A DNA stretch of 14,191 nt from positions 1-14,191 of the forward strand of contig JAGCTA010000116.1 in assembly GCA_017963875.1 (NCBI GenBank). Reading direction: 5' to 3'. The stretch's first letter is position 1. Each line of letters opens with the position of its first letter. The position numbers and the translations under genes are program-made. Origin of the DNA: Victivallales bacterium (GTDB taxonomy: Bacteria; Verrucomicrobiota; Lentisphaeria; Oligosphaerales; Oligosphaeraceae). Shown in pieces: positions 1 to 7,476 of this stretch. The notes below the pieces were generated by a model, which saw nothing but the letters and a program-made list of their open reading frames with translations, searched no databases and was not told the DNA's origin.

Positions 1-273
1 TGTTTGAGTCATCGCCACAGGAAGCATGAATCGCAACGTCGAGCCGCTTTCTCCGCAATCCAATGTTGGCATATTGCAATTTGCCAATGCCGCAAGGCAT
101 CTTCGGGTAGCATTGACATCTTCTGAAAAAGACTGCGTTCCAATATCTTCTGCATATCGCTTTCCCCCTGCGAGGAAATCAGCGATCAGCAGACGGTGCA
201 GATGGGATTTTGACAATGGTACGGTGACATACCCTTGTCTGAAACCAGGCGTGATGATCAGTGTTGTCTTCAT
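1..273 (-). CDS. aroA: EPSP synthase (3-phosphoshikimate 1-carboxyvinyltransferase), N-terminal 91 residues, cut by window edge
   Basis: This enzyme joins phosphoenolpyruvate to shikimate-3-phosphate, the sixth step of the shikimate pathway, in the cytoplasm. Only the first 91 codons lie in the window, and the frame is open at base 1. Visible family motifs are VPLSKSHLHRLLIA (about residues 18-31), matching the N-terminal SKS..HR substrate-binding motif with Lys22, Ser23 and Arg27, and CGESGSTLRF (residues 73-82), matching the CGxSGTTLR element. The start codon is fixed by an ATGA overlap with the stop of the upstream aroKB gene (stop 270-272, start 271-273), which implies translational coupling. 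It is the fifth frame of the aromatic operon. The family is usually about 430 residues, so most of the gene should continue past the left edge. The domain identity is clear, but whether the rest is intact or fused to something else cannot be seen. Confidence 0.93.
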   Translation of the reverse strand, partial: MKTTLIITPGFRQGYVTVPLSKSHLHRLLIADFLAGGKRYAEDIGTQSFSEDVNATRRCLAALANCNMPTLDCGESGSTLRFMLPVAMTQT

Positions 274-1661
274 GGCAGCGTCTCCTTGACTGCACGCACA
301 TCACCCCAGCCGCATGGCAGGGCAAAAACAACAGAATCGCCCTGGCGCTTCTTGTCGCCGCGCATCCATTGTGAGAGGCTTACGAAGTCCATGCCTTTGG
401 GAAGATTCACGGGAAGACCTGCGGACATGAAGCGCTCGGCAAGTTTTTCTGGCCATGTTTTGGGGGCAAGACCACGCCTGACGGCGTGGCGTGCTTCTTC
501 AACACAGCCAATGGCGACGGCCTGGCCATGTGACAATCGATATCCGCTTGCCGCCTCAATTGCGTGAGCGACGGTATGTCCGCAATTAAGCAGAATGCGT
601 TTGCCGAGTCGTTCCAGCGGGTCTTCACGGACAATGGCGACCTTGACAGCAAGGTTCATGGCGATTTCCTGTGCGGTGGGTATTCCGCCATTTATGGGAT
701 TTCGAGGCAGATTGCCTATAATCTCATGCTTGATCATTTCAGCGCGGCCAGCCTTCAATATCTCGTCAGGAAGGGATTTTAGAAAATCCGTGTCAATGAC
801 GACGATTTTGGGCTGATGGAATGCACCTGCGAGATTCTTTCCATCTGGGAGGTCGCAACCAGTTTTTCCTCCTGTGGAGGCATCGACCATGGCAAGAAGT
901 GTCGTCGGGAAATTCATCCAGTTGATTCCACGCATCCAGGTTGCAGCGGCAAAGCCTGTCAAATCTCCTGTAACTCCGCCACCGCATGCGGCAACGCAAT
1001 CGCGCCTGCCAAGCCCTGCGATTGCAAAGGAATGCCACAGCATCATGACTGTTTCGGGAGTCTTATGGCATTCGCCAGACGGTATCAATGCCAGATGTCT
1101 TTGCGAAAGGGCAGGGTGGCACCTGGCGACGTTTTCATCGAAGACGGTGACAGCGGACGGCATCAGTGCCTCCGCGATTCCAGTCCCGACCACGACAAGA
1201 CTGTCAGGCAACATGAAGGAATTCGCAATGCGTTTATTGAAAGACGCATAATGTGCCGCACGTTCATGTGCACGGTTTCCCAACGGGCGGCTTCCTGGCG
1301 CGAGATTCAGCCTGAAGGCGAGTTCCTCTTCAGATGGCGTATCCAGACAGAAAACGGCACCAGTTTTTTCGCATAGCGAACGGTTTTCCGCATCCAGCAA
1401 CGTTCCCCCGCCGAGTGAAATCACTCCACCTGATTTTGAACATGCCTCAATCACCTGCCTTAAAGTGTTTTTTTCTAGAGAACGGAATGCAGGCTCTCCT
1501 TCTGAAGCGAAAATGTCCGCGATGGATTTGCCAGCATTTTGGACGATGACCGCATCGACGTCAAAGAAAAGTGCGCCAGTCTGCTTGGCCAGGCATTGAC
1601 CAAGAGTCGTTTTGCCGCTGGCTGGCGGACCATAGAGGAAAATGATGTTTTGGTTGATCAT
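270..1661 (-). CDS. aroKB: Bifunctional shikimate kinase / 3-dehydroquinate synthase (AroK-AroB fusion)
   Basis: A 463-residue fusion. Residues 1 to about 152 are shikimate kinase, which phosphorylates shikimate with ATP (step 5). They show the P-loop GPPASGKTT (11-19), the shikimate-binding FFDVD (32-36), GGGT (84-87) and the lid RPLG (125-128). Residues from about 155 to 463 are dehydroquinate synthase, which cyclises DAHP with NAD and a divalent metal (step 2). They show GGGVTGDLTGF (227-237), FPTTLLAMVDASTGGKT (251-267), DLPDGKN (270-276), the metal ligand Glu308 in AEMIKHE, His362 in CGHTVAHAIE, His378 in SHGQAVAIG, and DKK (436-438). The synthase part is about 310 residues against a usual 340-360. 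The shortening is at its N-terminal end, near the join. The same order of fusion is known in Thermotoga. The start at 1661 overlaps the preceding stop as ATGA, and its own stop overlaps aroA in the same way. Confidence 0.95.
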   Translation of the reverse strand: MINQNIIFLYGPPASGKTTLGQCLAKQTGALFFDVDAVIVQNAGKSIADIFASEGEPAFRSLEKNTLRQVIEACSKSGGVISLGGGTLLDAENRSLCEKTGAVFCLDTPSEEELAFRLNLAPGSRPLGNRAHERAAHYASFNKRIANSFMLPDSLVVVGTGIAEALMPSAVTVFDENVARCHPALSQRHLALIPSGECHKTPETVMMLWHSFAIAGLGRRDCVAACGGGVTGDLTGFAAATWMRGINWMNFPTTLLAMVDASTGGKTGCDLPDGKNLAGAFHQPKIVVIDTDFLKSLPDEILKAGRAEMIKHEIIGNLPRNPINGGIPTAQEIAMNLAVKVAIVREDPLERLGKRILLNCGHTVAHAIEAASGYRLSHGQAVAIGCVEEARHAVRRGLAPKTWPEKLAERFMSAGLPVNLPKGMDFVSLSQWMRGDKKRQGDSVVFALPCGWGDVRAVKETLP

Positions 1662-4600
1662 AGATTGCCCTCCGCTGCATACAACCTGCGTTGTTCCCGT
1701 GCCTGTTCTATCAACATTGTCATGCCGTTTTCAGTTCTGCAACCTGCTTTGCGCGCCCGTGCCATGATTGGTGTCTCAGCAGGGGAATATATCAAATCAT
1801 AAACCGCCTCGCTGCCATTGAATTCATAGAACGGCAATGGATCGTCCGTCGAATCCGTTGAATTCTTTGAACTCAATCCAACAGACGTTGTCTGGATGAT
1901 GATTTCATTGTATTCAACCAGCAATGCGAGCGATTCCTTGCCCAGAGATGCTGCTTTGAAACCGTATGGTCTGGCAAGACGTTCCGCCTTCTCCAGTGTA
2001 CGATTGAAAATGCACGCGGCCGCTCCGAGTTTGAAAAGGGCGTATGCGATGGCGCGAGCAGCACCTCCTGCGCCAAGAATCGCCACGCGATGTCCTGAAA
2101 GCGATTGCAACCCAAGGAAATTGCACAATGCCACGGTGAATCCCGTGACATCGGTGTTGAAACCTTTCCAGCCAGCGGCCGTGTGAATCGCGGTATTGAC
2201 TGCTCCGATTTCCCTTGCATTGTCGTCCAGGCAGTTCATCAGTGGAATAATGGACTCCTTGTGGGGGATTGTCACGGCGATTCCTCGAATGCCCAAGGTT
2301 TCTGCACACGTTATTGTTTCGCTTATTTTTTCAGCAGGCAACGGAACCATGACGGCATCCTGCCCATCGGCGAAAAACGCTTCGTTGTTGATTTGTGGGC
2401 TCAGAGAATGGCCAAGGGGCCAACCCGTGACCGCGAACAACTTGGTTGAAGCCGTCAACGTCCTGAAACCATAGACGGTCACGAGGTCAGACGGAGTCAA
2501 ATGGCCGATGGAAGCCATTTTGGATATGGTTTCTGTTGGTGAAGCGAAGGTCAGGAAAGAATGTGTCCTTCCAGCAAGGATGCGTGACGCTTTGCCGAAT
2601 GTACCCATGGCGCAGATTATATGCGGAAAACCGATGAAATCGGCGGTTCCCTCAAACACTTTTGCCAGTTCCTCGCAGGAATTGACTTTAAACGCCAATT
2701 TCGGGATATCGTCAGAATTGCCTTTCAGCCGTCTGCAATATGCGATTATATCTGTAATTGGACGCTCGAAATCATGATGACTGCGGATGATTCGCGTGCC
2801 ATTGTCCCGAGCGAGTTTTTCAAGGGACGCGTCATGGAAATCCTCCTCGAAATCCACATAGTCAAAATGTGCGTCCGTCAGTAGTTTTTCAAACAATTTA
2901 CTGCGTGTGCATTCATCATCCAGCCATTCACCACCGTCTTTTTTTCTTCTGATTGTCAGAATGACAGGCAGGTTAGCGTTTTTTGTGAAATCCACGGCAT
3001 GACAGCGTTCAGATTCATCAAGGCAATCCACGCGCAATTCAGCCATGTCAATATGGAGTCTGTTGGCTGAAAGGACGGCCAGGTTGTCCTGAATGTTTTT
3101 TCCTGTCAATGTCAAGCAGATTCTCGGTGTGGCTGATTCAGTTGCAAGAATGGCATCTGCGATAGCCAATGCGGTAACCGCCTCCAGCACAGGGACGGCC
3201 CTCAAGGCGATGCACGGGTCATGGCGACCGTGAACACGGCAGACGGCATTTTCCATTGTGGCAAGATTGACGCTGTCCTGTTCAATGAAAATGGACGGCG
3301 TCGGTTTCATGGCCACTCTGAAAGTCAGGGGCATACCCGTGGTCATTCCACCGAGAAGTCCGCCGTGGTTGTTTGATTTTGTCACTACGCGTCCATCTTG
3401 AATCACAAACGCATCATTGTTTTCCGAGCCACGCAAGGCTGTAGAGGCGAATCCTGCTCCGAATTCAATGCCTTTCACACCAGGGACACCAAATGCCGCT
3501 GCGGAAAGTTCGCTTTCGAGACCGTCGAACATTGCGCCACCCAAGCCCGCAGGCAGTCCGTTGACTTCCACGGCGATAATTCCCCCGATGCTGTCGCCTG
3601 CTTTCTTGGCCTCCAGAATCGTGTTTTCAAAATCTGTGTCCTTGCCGCCGATTTCAACGACTTTCGCTTGGATGGAAATGCCGCGTTTATTCAGCCATTG
3701 GAGGCAGATGCCGCCTGCGACGCACATCGGCGCCGTCATCCGTCCCGAATTTGCGCCGCCACCGCTGGCAATTCGCCCGTTTTTGACCCATTGCGGATAA
3801 TCCGCATGGCCTGGGCGTGGAATGACCTTGATATCATTGTAATCTGCCTTCCTGACATCTTTGTTCCTGATGATGGCTTCAATCCTCTCGCCAGTCGTGA
3901 TTCCGTTATTAACGCCAGACAGGAATTCAGGGATGTCGTCTTCTTTTCTGGCAGTCGATGTATTTGACCGTCCAGGGGCTCGGCGTTCAAGGAATTGCTG
4001 GAGCAAATTGAGGTCAACATGGAAGTCTCTAGGGAAATTATCGAGCCTCATGCCAATTTGCGGCGCATGGGAAGCACCATAGACTGTCAGTTTCAGGAAT
4101 TTCCCGAAAGCAACACTGTCTTTTGAGTCGTTGCTGATTTGATGGCGTTTCACACCATCGGCGGAACGCGCCCGTGCACCGTTCCGAATGAATTGGCGGA
4201 TTGCCTCATGGTCGCCGTCATTGAGCATGTTTCTGAAAGATTGCAGTCTGCCGATGAAACCATCTAGAATCTCCAGCAGAGGGAGTTTGTTGTTGGAGAA
4301 AAGTTCTTCCCAGACAGCGTCATCCATTGAAGCGATACGTGTCATATTCGCATAACTGCCGCCTGCGTATCCAGCGGCATCCGCTGCCAAAGGCTCCTGA
4401 ATGTAGGAGGCGGCAATCACGTGGCTGAGTTGACTTGTAAAGGCAATCATCTTGTCATGGTGTTCAGGCGTTGTCGTCAGAACACGGCCGAAGCCGAGGT
4501 CCTCGAAGAAACGCTCCAGTTTCTCCCTGATGATTCGTGAAGTCCCAGGGTATGGCGTCAGAATCATCGATGCGCCTTCAAAAAGCCTGGCATCTGAAAA

Positions 4601-5110
4601 TGCGAAGCCAGAATGTTCTTTTCCAGCCATCGGATGCCCACCGACAAAAGTCCAGTTGTTTTTAGGGATCGCTCTATTCCCCATGAGGGTAGGTTCGACC
4701 TCTTCGAGGTCGTTATCCTGTAGAGGCTTGTTTCCCCCAGGTTTCGCTTCGCTCAACCTGGGGTTACTGATATTTGACCCCTTCGGGGTCTTAGCAGAGC
4801 CGTCTTGACATGAGCAATTTCCGCCCCTCTTGGGGAATAGAGCCTTAGGCATCATCTGTGCAATCGAAGCACAGATGTTGTTTTTTATTCCACAAGTATC
4901 CACGACTATTGCGCCAGATTTGAAATCATGGCAGTGCGCTTTAAGCCAGGGAATGATACTGTTTAGCGGAAGAGCAAGAAGAATATAGTCCGCATCCGAC
5001 AATTGCAGTTGGTCATCTCTGTCAAAACCGACGGCATCATATCCCGCGCGACAAGCCGCCTTGTAAAGCGAGCCGCCAATCAGCCCCATGCCCACGATTG
5101 CGATTTTCAT
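1658..5110 (-). CDS. tyrA-aroC-aroD-aroE: Tetrafunctional fusion: prephenate dehydrogenase - chorismate synthase - type I 3-dehydroquinate dehydratase - shikimate dehydrogenase
   Basis: One uninterrupted frame of 1150 codons with four enzyme domains. TyrA (about 1-318): GMGLIGGS nucleotide loop (7-14), GGHPMAGKEHSG (157-168), His230 in SQLSH. AroC (about 332-655): GASHA (345-349, normally GESHG), RRAPGR, RPGHADY (432-438), HGGLLGGMTTGMP, KPTPSI, GRHDPCIALRAVP. AroD type I (about 661-886): AELRVD (690-695), IIRSHHDFERP with the catalytic His at 778 or 779, KLAFKVNS with the probable Schiff-base Lys808, MGTFGKASRI. AroE (about 889-1150): GWPLGHSLSP (896-905), VTIPHK with Lys951, NTD (985-987), GAGGAAR NADP loop (1013-1019). 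These cover dehydroquinate to shikimate, chorismate formation and the tyrosine branch. Linkers are almost absent. The start at 5110 is chosen because MKIAIVGMG is a canonical TyrA N-terminus and it sits 1 nt after the pheA stop. Residues 90-150 come from an inserted palindromic element. The domain calls are firm; that all four are active is assumed. Confidence 0.95.
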   Translation of the reverse strand: MKIAIVGMGLIGGSLYKAACRAGYDAVGFDRDDQLQLSDADYILLALPLNSIIPWLKAHCHDFKSGAIVVDTCGIKNNICASIAQMMPKALFPKRGGNCSCQDGSAKTPKGSNISNPRLSEAKPGGNKPLQDNDLEEVEPTLMGNRAIPKNNWTFVGGHPMAGKEHSGFAFSDARLFEGASMILTPYPGTSRIIREKLERFFEDLGFGRVLTTTPEHHDKMIAFTSQLSHVIAASYIQEPLAADAAGYAGGSYANMTRIASMDDAVWEELFSNNKLPLLEILDGFIGRLQSFRNMLNDGDHEAIRQFIRNGARARSADGVKRHQISNDSKDSVAFGKFLKLTVYGASHAPQIGMRLDNFPRDFHVDLNLLQQFLERRAPGRSNTSTARKEDDIPEFLSGVNNGITTGERIEAIIRNKDVRKADYNDIKVIPRPGHADYPQWVKNGRIASGGGANSGRMTAPMCVAGGICLQWLNKRGISIQAKVVEIGGKDTDFENTILEAKKAGDSIGGIIAVEVNGLPAGLGGAMFDGLESELSAAAFGVPGVKGIEFGAGFASTALRGSENNDAFVIQDGRVVTKSNNHGGLLGGMTTGMPLTFRVAMKPTPSIFIEQDSVNLATMENAVCRVHGRHDPCIALRAVPVLEAVTALAIADAILATESATPRICLTLTGKNIQDNLAVLSANRLHIDMAELRVDCLDESERCHAVDFTKNANLPVILTIRRKKDGGEWLDDECTRSKLFEKLLTDAHFDYVDFEEDFHDASLEKLARDNGTRIIRSHHDFERPITDIIAYCRRLKGNSDDIPKLAFKVNSCEELAKVFEGTADFIGFPHIICAMGTFGKASRILAGRTHSFLTFASPTETISKMASIGHLTPSDLVTVYGFRTLTASTKLFAVTGWPLGHSLSPQINNEAFFADGQDAVMVPLPAEKISETITCAETLGIRGIAVTIPHKESIIPLMNCLDDNAREIGAVNTAIHTAAGWKGFNTDVTGFTVALCNFLGLQSLSGHRVAILGAGGAARAIAYALFKLGAAACIFNRTLEKAERLARPYGFKAASLGKESLALLVEYNEIIIQTTSVGLSSKNSTDSTDDPLPFYEFNGSEAVYDLIYSPAETPIMARARKAGCRTENGMTMLIEQAREQRRLYAAEGNL
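4662..4666. repeat. Candidate target-site duplication, copy 1 (ttagg)
   Basis: This 5-bp direct repeat flanks the palindromic element on the side of the TyrA HPMAG motif; its partner is at 4845-4849. On the coding strand it reads CCTAA in both places. The repeat unit plus element is a multiple of three, and collapsing it restores a normal-length TyrA loop. Five bases alone would be weak, so the call rests on this agreement. Confidence 0.55.
4667..4844. mobile_element. Palindromic MITE-like element inserted in frame in the TyrA domain
   Basis: The ends carry a perfect 12-bp inverted repeat: gctctattcccc at 4671-4682 and ggggaatagagc at 4832-4843. Inside are three perfect hairpins: 4696-4712 (7-bp stem, 3-nt loop), 4735-4763 (9-bp stem, 11-nt loop) and 4776-4790 (6-bp stem, 3-nt loop). 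The element is flanked by direct repeats ttagg at 4662-4666 and 4845-4849. Element plus one repeat is 183 bp, exactly 61 codons. Removing it rejoins the TyrA protein as MPKNNWTFVGGHPMAG, the normal spacing before the catalytic motif, whereas the intact protein has 61 extra polar residues (90-150). It codes for no transposase, so any movement would need one supplied elsewhere. Rickettsia palindromic elements are a known parallel for in-frame insertion. The target duplication is short and could be chance; the hairpins and insert are plain. Confidence 0.8.
4845..4849. repeat. Candidate target-site duplication, copy 2 (ttagg)
   Basis: Partner of the repeat at 4662-4666. It lies in the codons for Pro88-Lys89 of the fused protein, while the other copy codes for Pro149-Lys150. 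Together they produce the duplicated Pro-Lys dipeptide that frames the inserted residues. Confidence 0.55.
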
Positions 5111-5111
5111 G

Positions 5112-6257
5112 TCAGTTCTCCGCGTAAGCGCCAAGGAAAGTGAAATGTTCAATGGAAGGATCCGTTTCAAGTTCAGCCAAAAGCCTCAGGGCTTTTTCGT
5201 CTGCCAGAGACGCTTCGAAGTCAAATGTGAATCTGAACTCGAAATCCATACCAGGGATTGGCCTAGATTCTAGTTTTGTCAGATTCAGTTCGATTGCGGC
5301 GAATCTGGAAATGATGCTGTTGAGCATTCCAGGCTGATGTTGCAGGCTGAGCATGATGCTGATTTTTCGTGCATCTGGCCGAATTTCCAGATTTTTGGAA
5401 ATGCAAATGAAACGCGTATAGTTGAAAGCGGCATCGGCGATATCTTCGGCAAGGATATCCAAACCGTACAGTTCCGCGCAGTCGCGCGAAGCGATGACGG
5501 CCTTGTCCAGTCTTCCGCTGGTCGCAAGATTCTTGGCGGCAACCGCAGTATTGGTGTCTGGCACCAACTTGAATTCGGGATGTCCCTTCAGATAGTTGCT
5601 GCATTGAGCCAAAGCGTGTTGATGGCTTGAAACTTCGCGGATATCCGACAGTTTGCTACCCTTGACTCCAAGCAAAACATGGCTGACTTTCAGGCGCAGC
5701 GCCTTCACAATATAGAAATGATGTCTGACCATCATATCATACACAGCCGCGACTGAGCCTGCTGCTGAATTCTCAATGGGAAGGATTCCATACGGGCACA
5801 GACCTTTTTCAACTGCTTCGAAAATTTTCTCGAAACTATTGAAGAACAGAATACTGGGAAGTTTGAAAAACATGGAGGTCGCCTGCTGTGCATAGGAGCC
5901 TTCAATGCCAGGGCAAGCCACCAGGGCGCGAGAGGGAAATTCAGGCGTGTTTTTTTGAGCTTGGGCAATTGCGTCAAGCAAGTGGGATTGTCCGCCGATG
6001 AGCATCCGCTGGTGGGCTTTTGAGAGACCGAACATCGTCGTGAACATCATGCGAATCGCGTTTTCGTATTCAGGACCAGCCTTTTCAGTCATGCGTGACA
6101 GAATCTCGCGTTCACGAGATGGGTCACTGATCGGAAGACCGTTTTCATGTTTTGCCTTGGCGACATCGGCGACGATTTCGAATCTTCGAACCAGCAGTTT
6201 CGTCAGTTCCTCATCAATGGAATCGATTTCCTTGCGTATGTCAGTTAAGTTGTTCAT
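5112..6257 (-). CDS. pheA: Bifunctional chorismate mutase / prephenate dehydratase (P-protein) with ACT domain
   Basis: The 381-residue protein converts chorismate to prephenate and then to phenylpyruvate, committing carbon to phenylalanine in the cytoplasm. Residues 1 to about 88 are an AroQ-type all-helical chorismate mutase (DIRKEIDSIDEELTKLLVRR, with conserved Arg, Lys, Asp and Glu positions up to about residue 51). Residues of about 110-290 are prephenate dehydratase, with GIEGSYAQQA, GILPIENSAAGSV, DTNTAVAAKNLA and the catalytic TRF (281-283). Residues of about 298-375 are a C-terminal ACT domain with QHQPGML and the ESRP motif (330-333), known in this family for allosteric inhibition by phenylalanine. 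The start at 6257 is chosen because MNNLTDIRKEID is a standard mutase N-terminus lying 2 nt after the aroF stop; a longer in-frame extension would overlap aroF and shows no homology. The stop is 1 nt before the start of the tetrafunctional gene. Confidence 0.95.
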   Translation of the reverse strand: MNNLTDIRKEIDSIDEELTKLLVRRFEIVADVAKAKHENGLPISDPSREREILSRMTEKAGPEYENAIRMMFTTMFGLSKAHQRMLIGGQSHLLDAIAQAQKNTPEFPSRALVACPGIEGSYAQQATSMFFKLPSILFFNSFEKIFEAVEKGLCPYGILPIENSAAGSVAAVYDMMVRHHFYIVKALRLKVSHVLLGVKGSKLSDIREVSSHQHALAQCSNYLKGHPEFKLVPDTNTAVAAKNLATSGRLDKAVIASRDCAELYGLDILAEDIADAAFNYTRFICISKNLEIRPDARKISIMLSLQHQPGMLNSIISRFAAIELNLTKLESRPIPGMDFEFRFTFDFEASLADEKALRLLAELETDPSIEHFTFLGAYAEN

Positions 6258-6259
6258 TT

Positions 6260-7273
6260 TTACTTGGCTCCTGGGACTGTCTTGCGTATGGCTGTTATCC
6301 TTTCCATTGTTTCGGCGAAAAGTTGTGGTGTCTGGCTTTGAATTCCGTCGCATTTTGCGTGCGACGGGTCATTGTGGACCTCGATGATCAAACCGTCCGC
6401 CCCGATTGCAGTTGCTGCCACGGAAACCGACTCGACAAGATAAGCATATCCAGTCGCATGGGATGGATCGACAACAACAGGAAGATGCGTCAGGCGGTGA
6501 AGCACTGGCACCACGGTGAGGTCGAGCGTGTTTCGAGTCGCGGTCTCGAAGGTGCGAATTCCGCGTTCGCACAGGATGACATTTGGATTTCCAGAAGCCA
6601 TGATGTATTCCGCGCTCATCAGGAGTTCCTGCAATGTCGAAGACATCCCTCGTTTGAGCAGGATGGGTTTCTTTGTGTATGTTCCGACTTCCTTGAGCAG
6701 ATTGAAGTTCTGCATGTTTCTTGCGCCTATCTGAATTACATCGACTTCGTTGAACAAATCTATGTCCTTGAATTCCATAAGTTCAGTGACGATGGGGAGG
6801 CCTGTTTCCCTTTTTGCCACCATGAGCATCTTCAGACCTTCCGCCCCCAGGCCTTGGAATGAGTATGGCGATGTGCGGGGCTTGAATGCTCCGCCACGCA
6901 ACATGCTGGCACCTGCCGCCTTGACGGCCTTGGCAATGGAGACGACCTGTTCCTCCGACTCTACGCTGCATGGTCCTGCAATGACACCGAAATGCCCGTC
7001 TCCGATTTTGACGCCTGAGCAATCAATCACAGAGGAATCTGGATGGAACTGCCTGTTTGCAGCCTTGTATGGCTCTTGAATCCGCTGGACGGTTTCGACG
7101 ATGTCCAGGGCTTCAATCAGGCTAGGGTCCCAGTTGGAGACATCTCCGACACATCCAATGATGGTCTTTTCAGCACCATGGGAAATGTGTGGCGTGATGC
7201 CGTTTCCCTTCAGCAAGGCCAGGAGATTGTCAACCTGCGATTGCTCCGCGTCTTTTTTAATTACAATAATCAT
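6260..7273 (-). CDS. aroF: 3-deoxy-7-phosphoheptulonate (DAHP) synthase, type I-beta with N-terminal ferredoxin-like domain
   Basis: The enzyme condenses phosphoenolpyruvate and erythrose-4-phosphate, the first step of the pathway. It has 337 residues, close to the 338 of the Thermotoga maritima enzyme. Residues 1 to about 65 ([20 protein letters not shown] onward) match the ferredoxin-like regulatory domain which in that family binds an aromatic amino acid. The barrel shows AGPCSVES with metal ligand Cys102, [15 protein letters not shown] (127-141), [15 protein letters not shown] (205-210), [11 protein letters not shown] and VVDPSHATG with His272. The start at 7273 is preceded by a good ribosome-binding sequence (aaagga). 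A frame extension reaching 7393 has no family similarity and is not used. This is the first gene of the aromatic operon, and its long leader carries a terminator hairpin, so both transcript attenuation and enzyme feedback are likely controls. Confidence 0.96.
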   Translation of the reverse strand: MIIVIKKDAEQSQVDNLLALLKGNGITPHISHGAEKTIIGCVGDVSNWDPSLIEALDIVETVQRIQEPYKAANRQFHPDSSVIDCSGVKIGDGHFGVIAGPCSVESEEQVVSIAKAVKAAGASMLRGGAFKPRTSPYSFQGLGAEGLKMLMVAKRETGLPIVTELMEFKDIDLFNEVDVIQIGARNMQNFNLLKEVGTYTKKPILLKRGMSSTLQELLMSAEYIMASGNPNVILCERGIRTFETATRNTLDLTVVPVLHRLTHLPVVVDPSHATGYAYLVESVSVAATAIGADGLIIEVHNDPSHAKCDGIQSQTPQLFAETMERITAIRKTVPGAK

Positions 7274-7436
7274 CTTTTCGTCCTTTCCCAATAACCATTG
7301 TTTTTGACCTGAATTCGAGAAGTGCTGGATGACGAGGCAATTTCTAGGAGATGCGAAGGAGCGTATATGACATACGTGACCGAGCATCGACAACGAAAGT
7401 GTCCGTCAGACGGTACTTCACGGATTCAGGTTTGAC

Positions 7437-7476
7437 AAAAAAAAGCGGATCGACCTTTGTTGGCTGATCCGCTTTT
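7437..7476 (-). terminator. Intrinsic terminator hairpin in the aroF leader, possible attenuator
   Basis: On the minus strand AAAAGCGGATC pairs with GATCCGCTTTT (11-bp stem, 14-nt loop) and the 3' arm runs into eight T residues, a strong factor-independent terminator pointing toward aroF. It lies about 165 nt before the aroF start and about 300 nt after the stop of the LOG-family gene. It could close the upstream transcript, but a promoter lies between that gene and the hairpin. An upstream 8-nt segment (7525-7532) is perfectly complementary to its 5' arm, so I favour an attenuator. Confidence 0.75.

Noticed and set aside
816..1376. 186-codon plus-strand frame opposite aroKB
   Set aside because: The minus strand here codes for well-conserved kinase and synthase motifs; the plus frame has none.
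4452..4808. Plus-strand frame crossing the palindromic element
   Set aside because: It is antisense to TyrA on one side and to the repeat on the other; it has no ribosome-binding site or family features.
5111..5170. Start of the tetrafunctional fusion 20 codons upstream
   Set aside because: It would overlap the end of pheA, and the extra residues do not resemble a TyrA N-terminus; MKIAIVGMG at 5110 does.
6258..6353. Start of pheA 32 codons upstream, inside aroF
   Set aside because: The added residues are low-complexity shadow sequence of aroF; the chorismate mutase fold begins at 6257.
7362..7376. Small inverted repeat CGTAT-N5-ATACG before aroF as a TyrR/TrpR-type operator
   Set aside because: Five-base arms are common by chance, and the sequence matches neither known operator consensus.
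7274..7393. N-terminal extension of the DAHP synthase frame by 40 codons
   Set aside because: The extension has no family similarity, and a good ribosome-binding site plus a canonical first strand mark the start at 7273.
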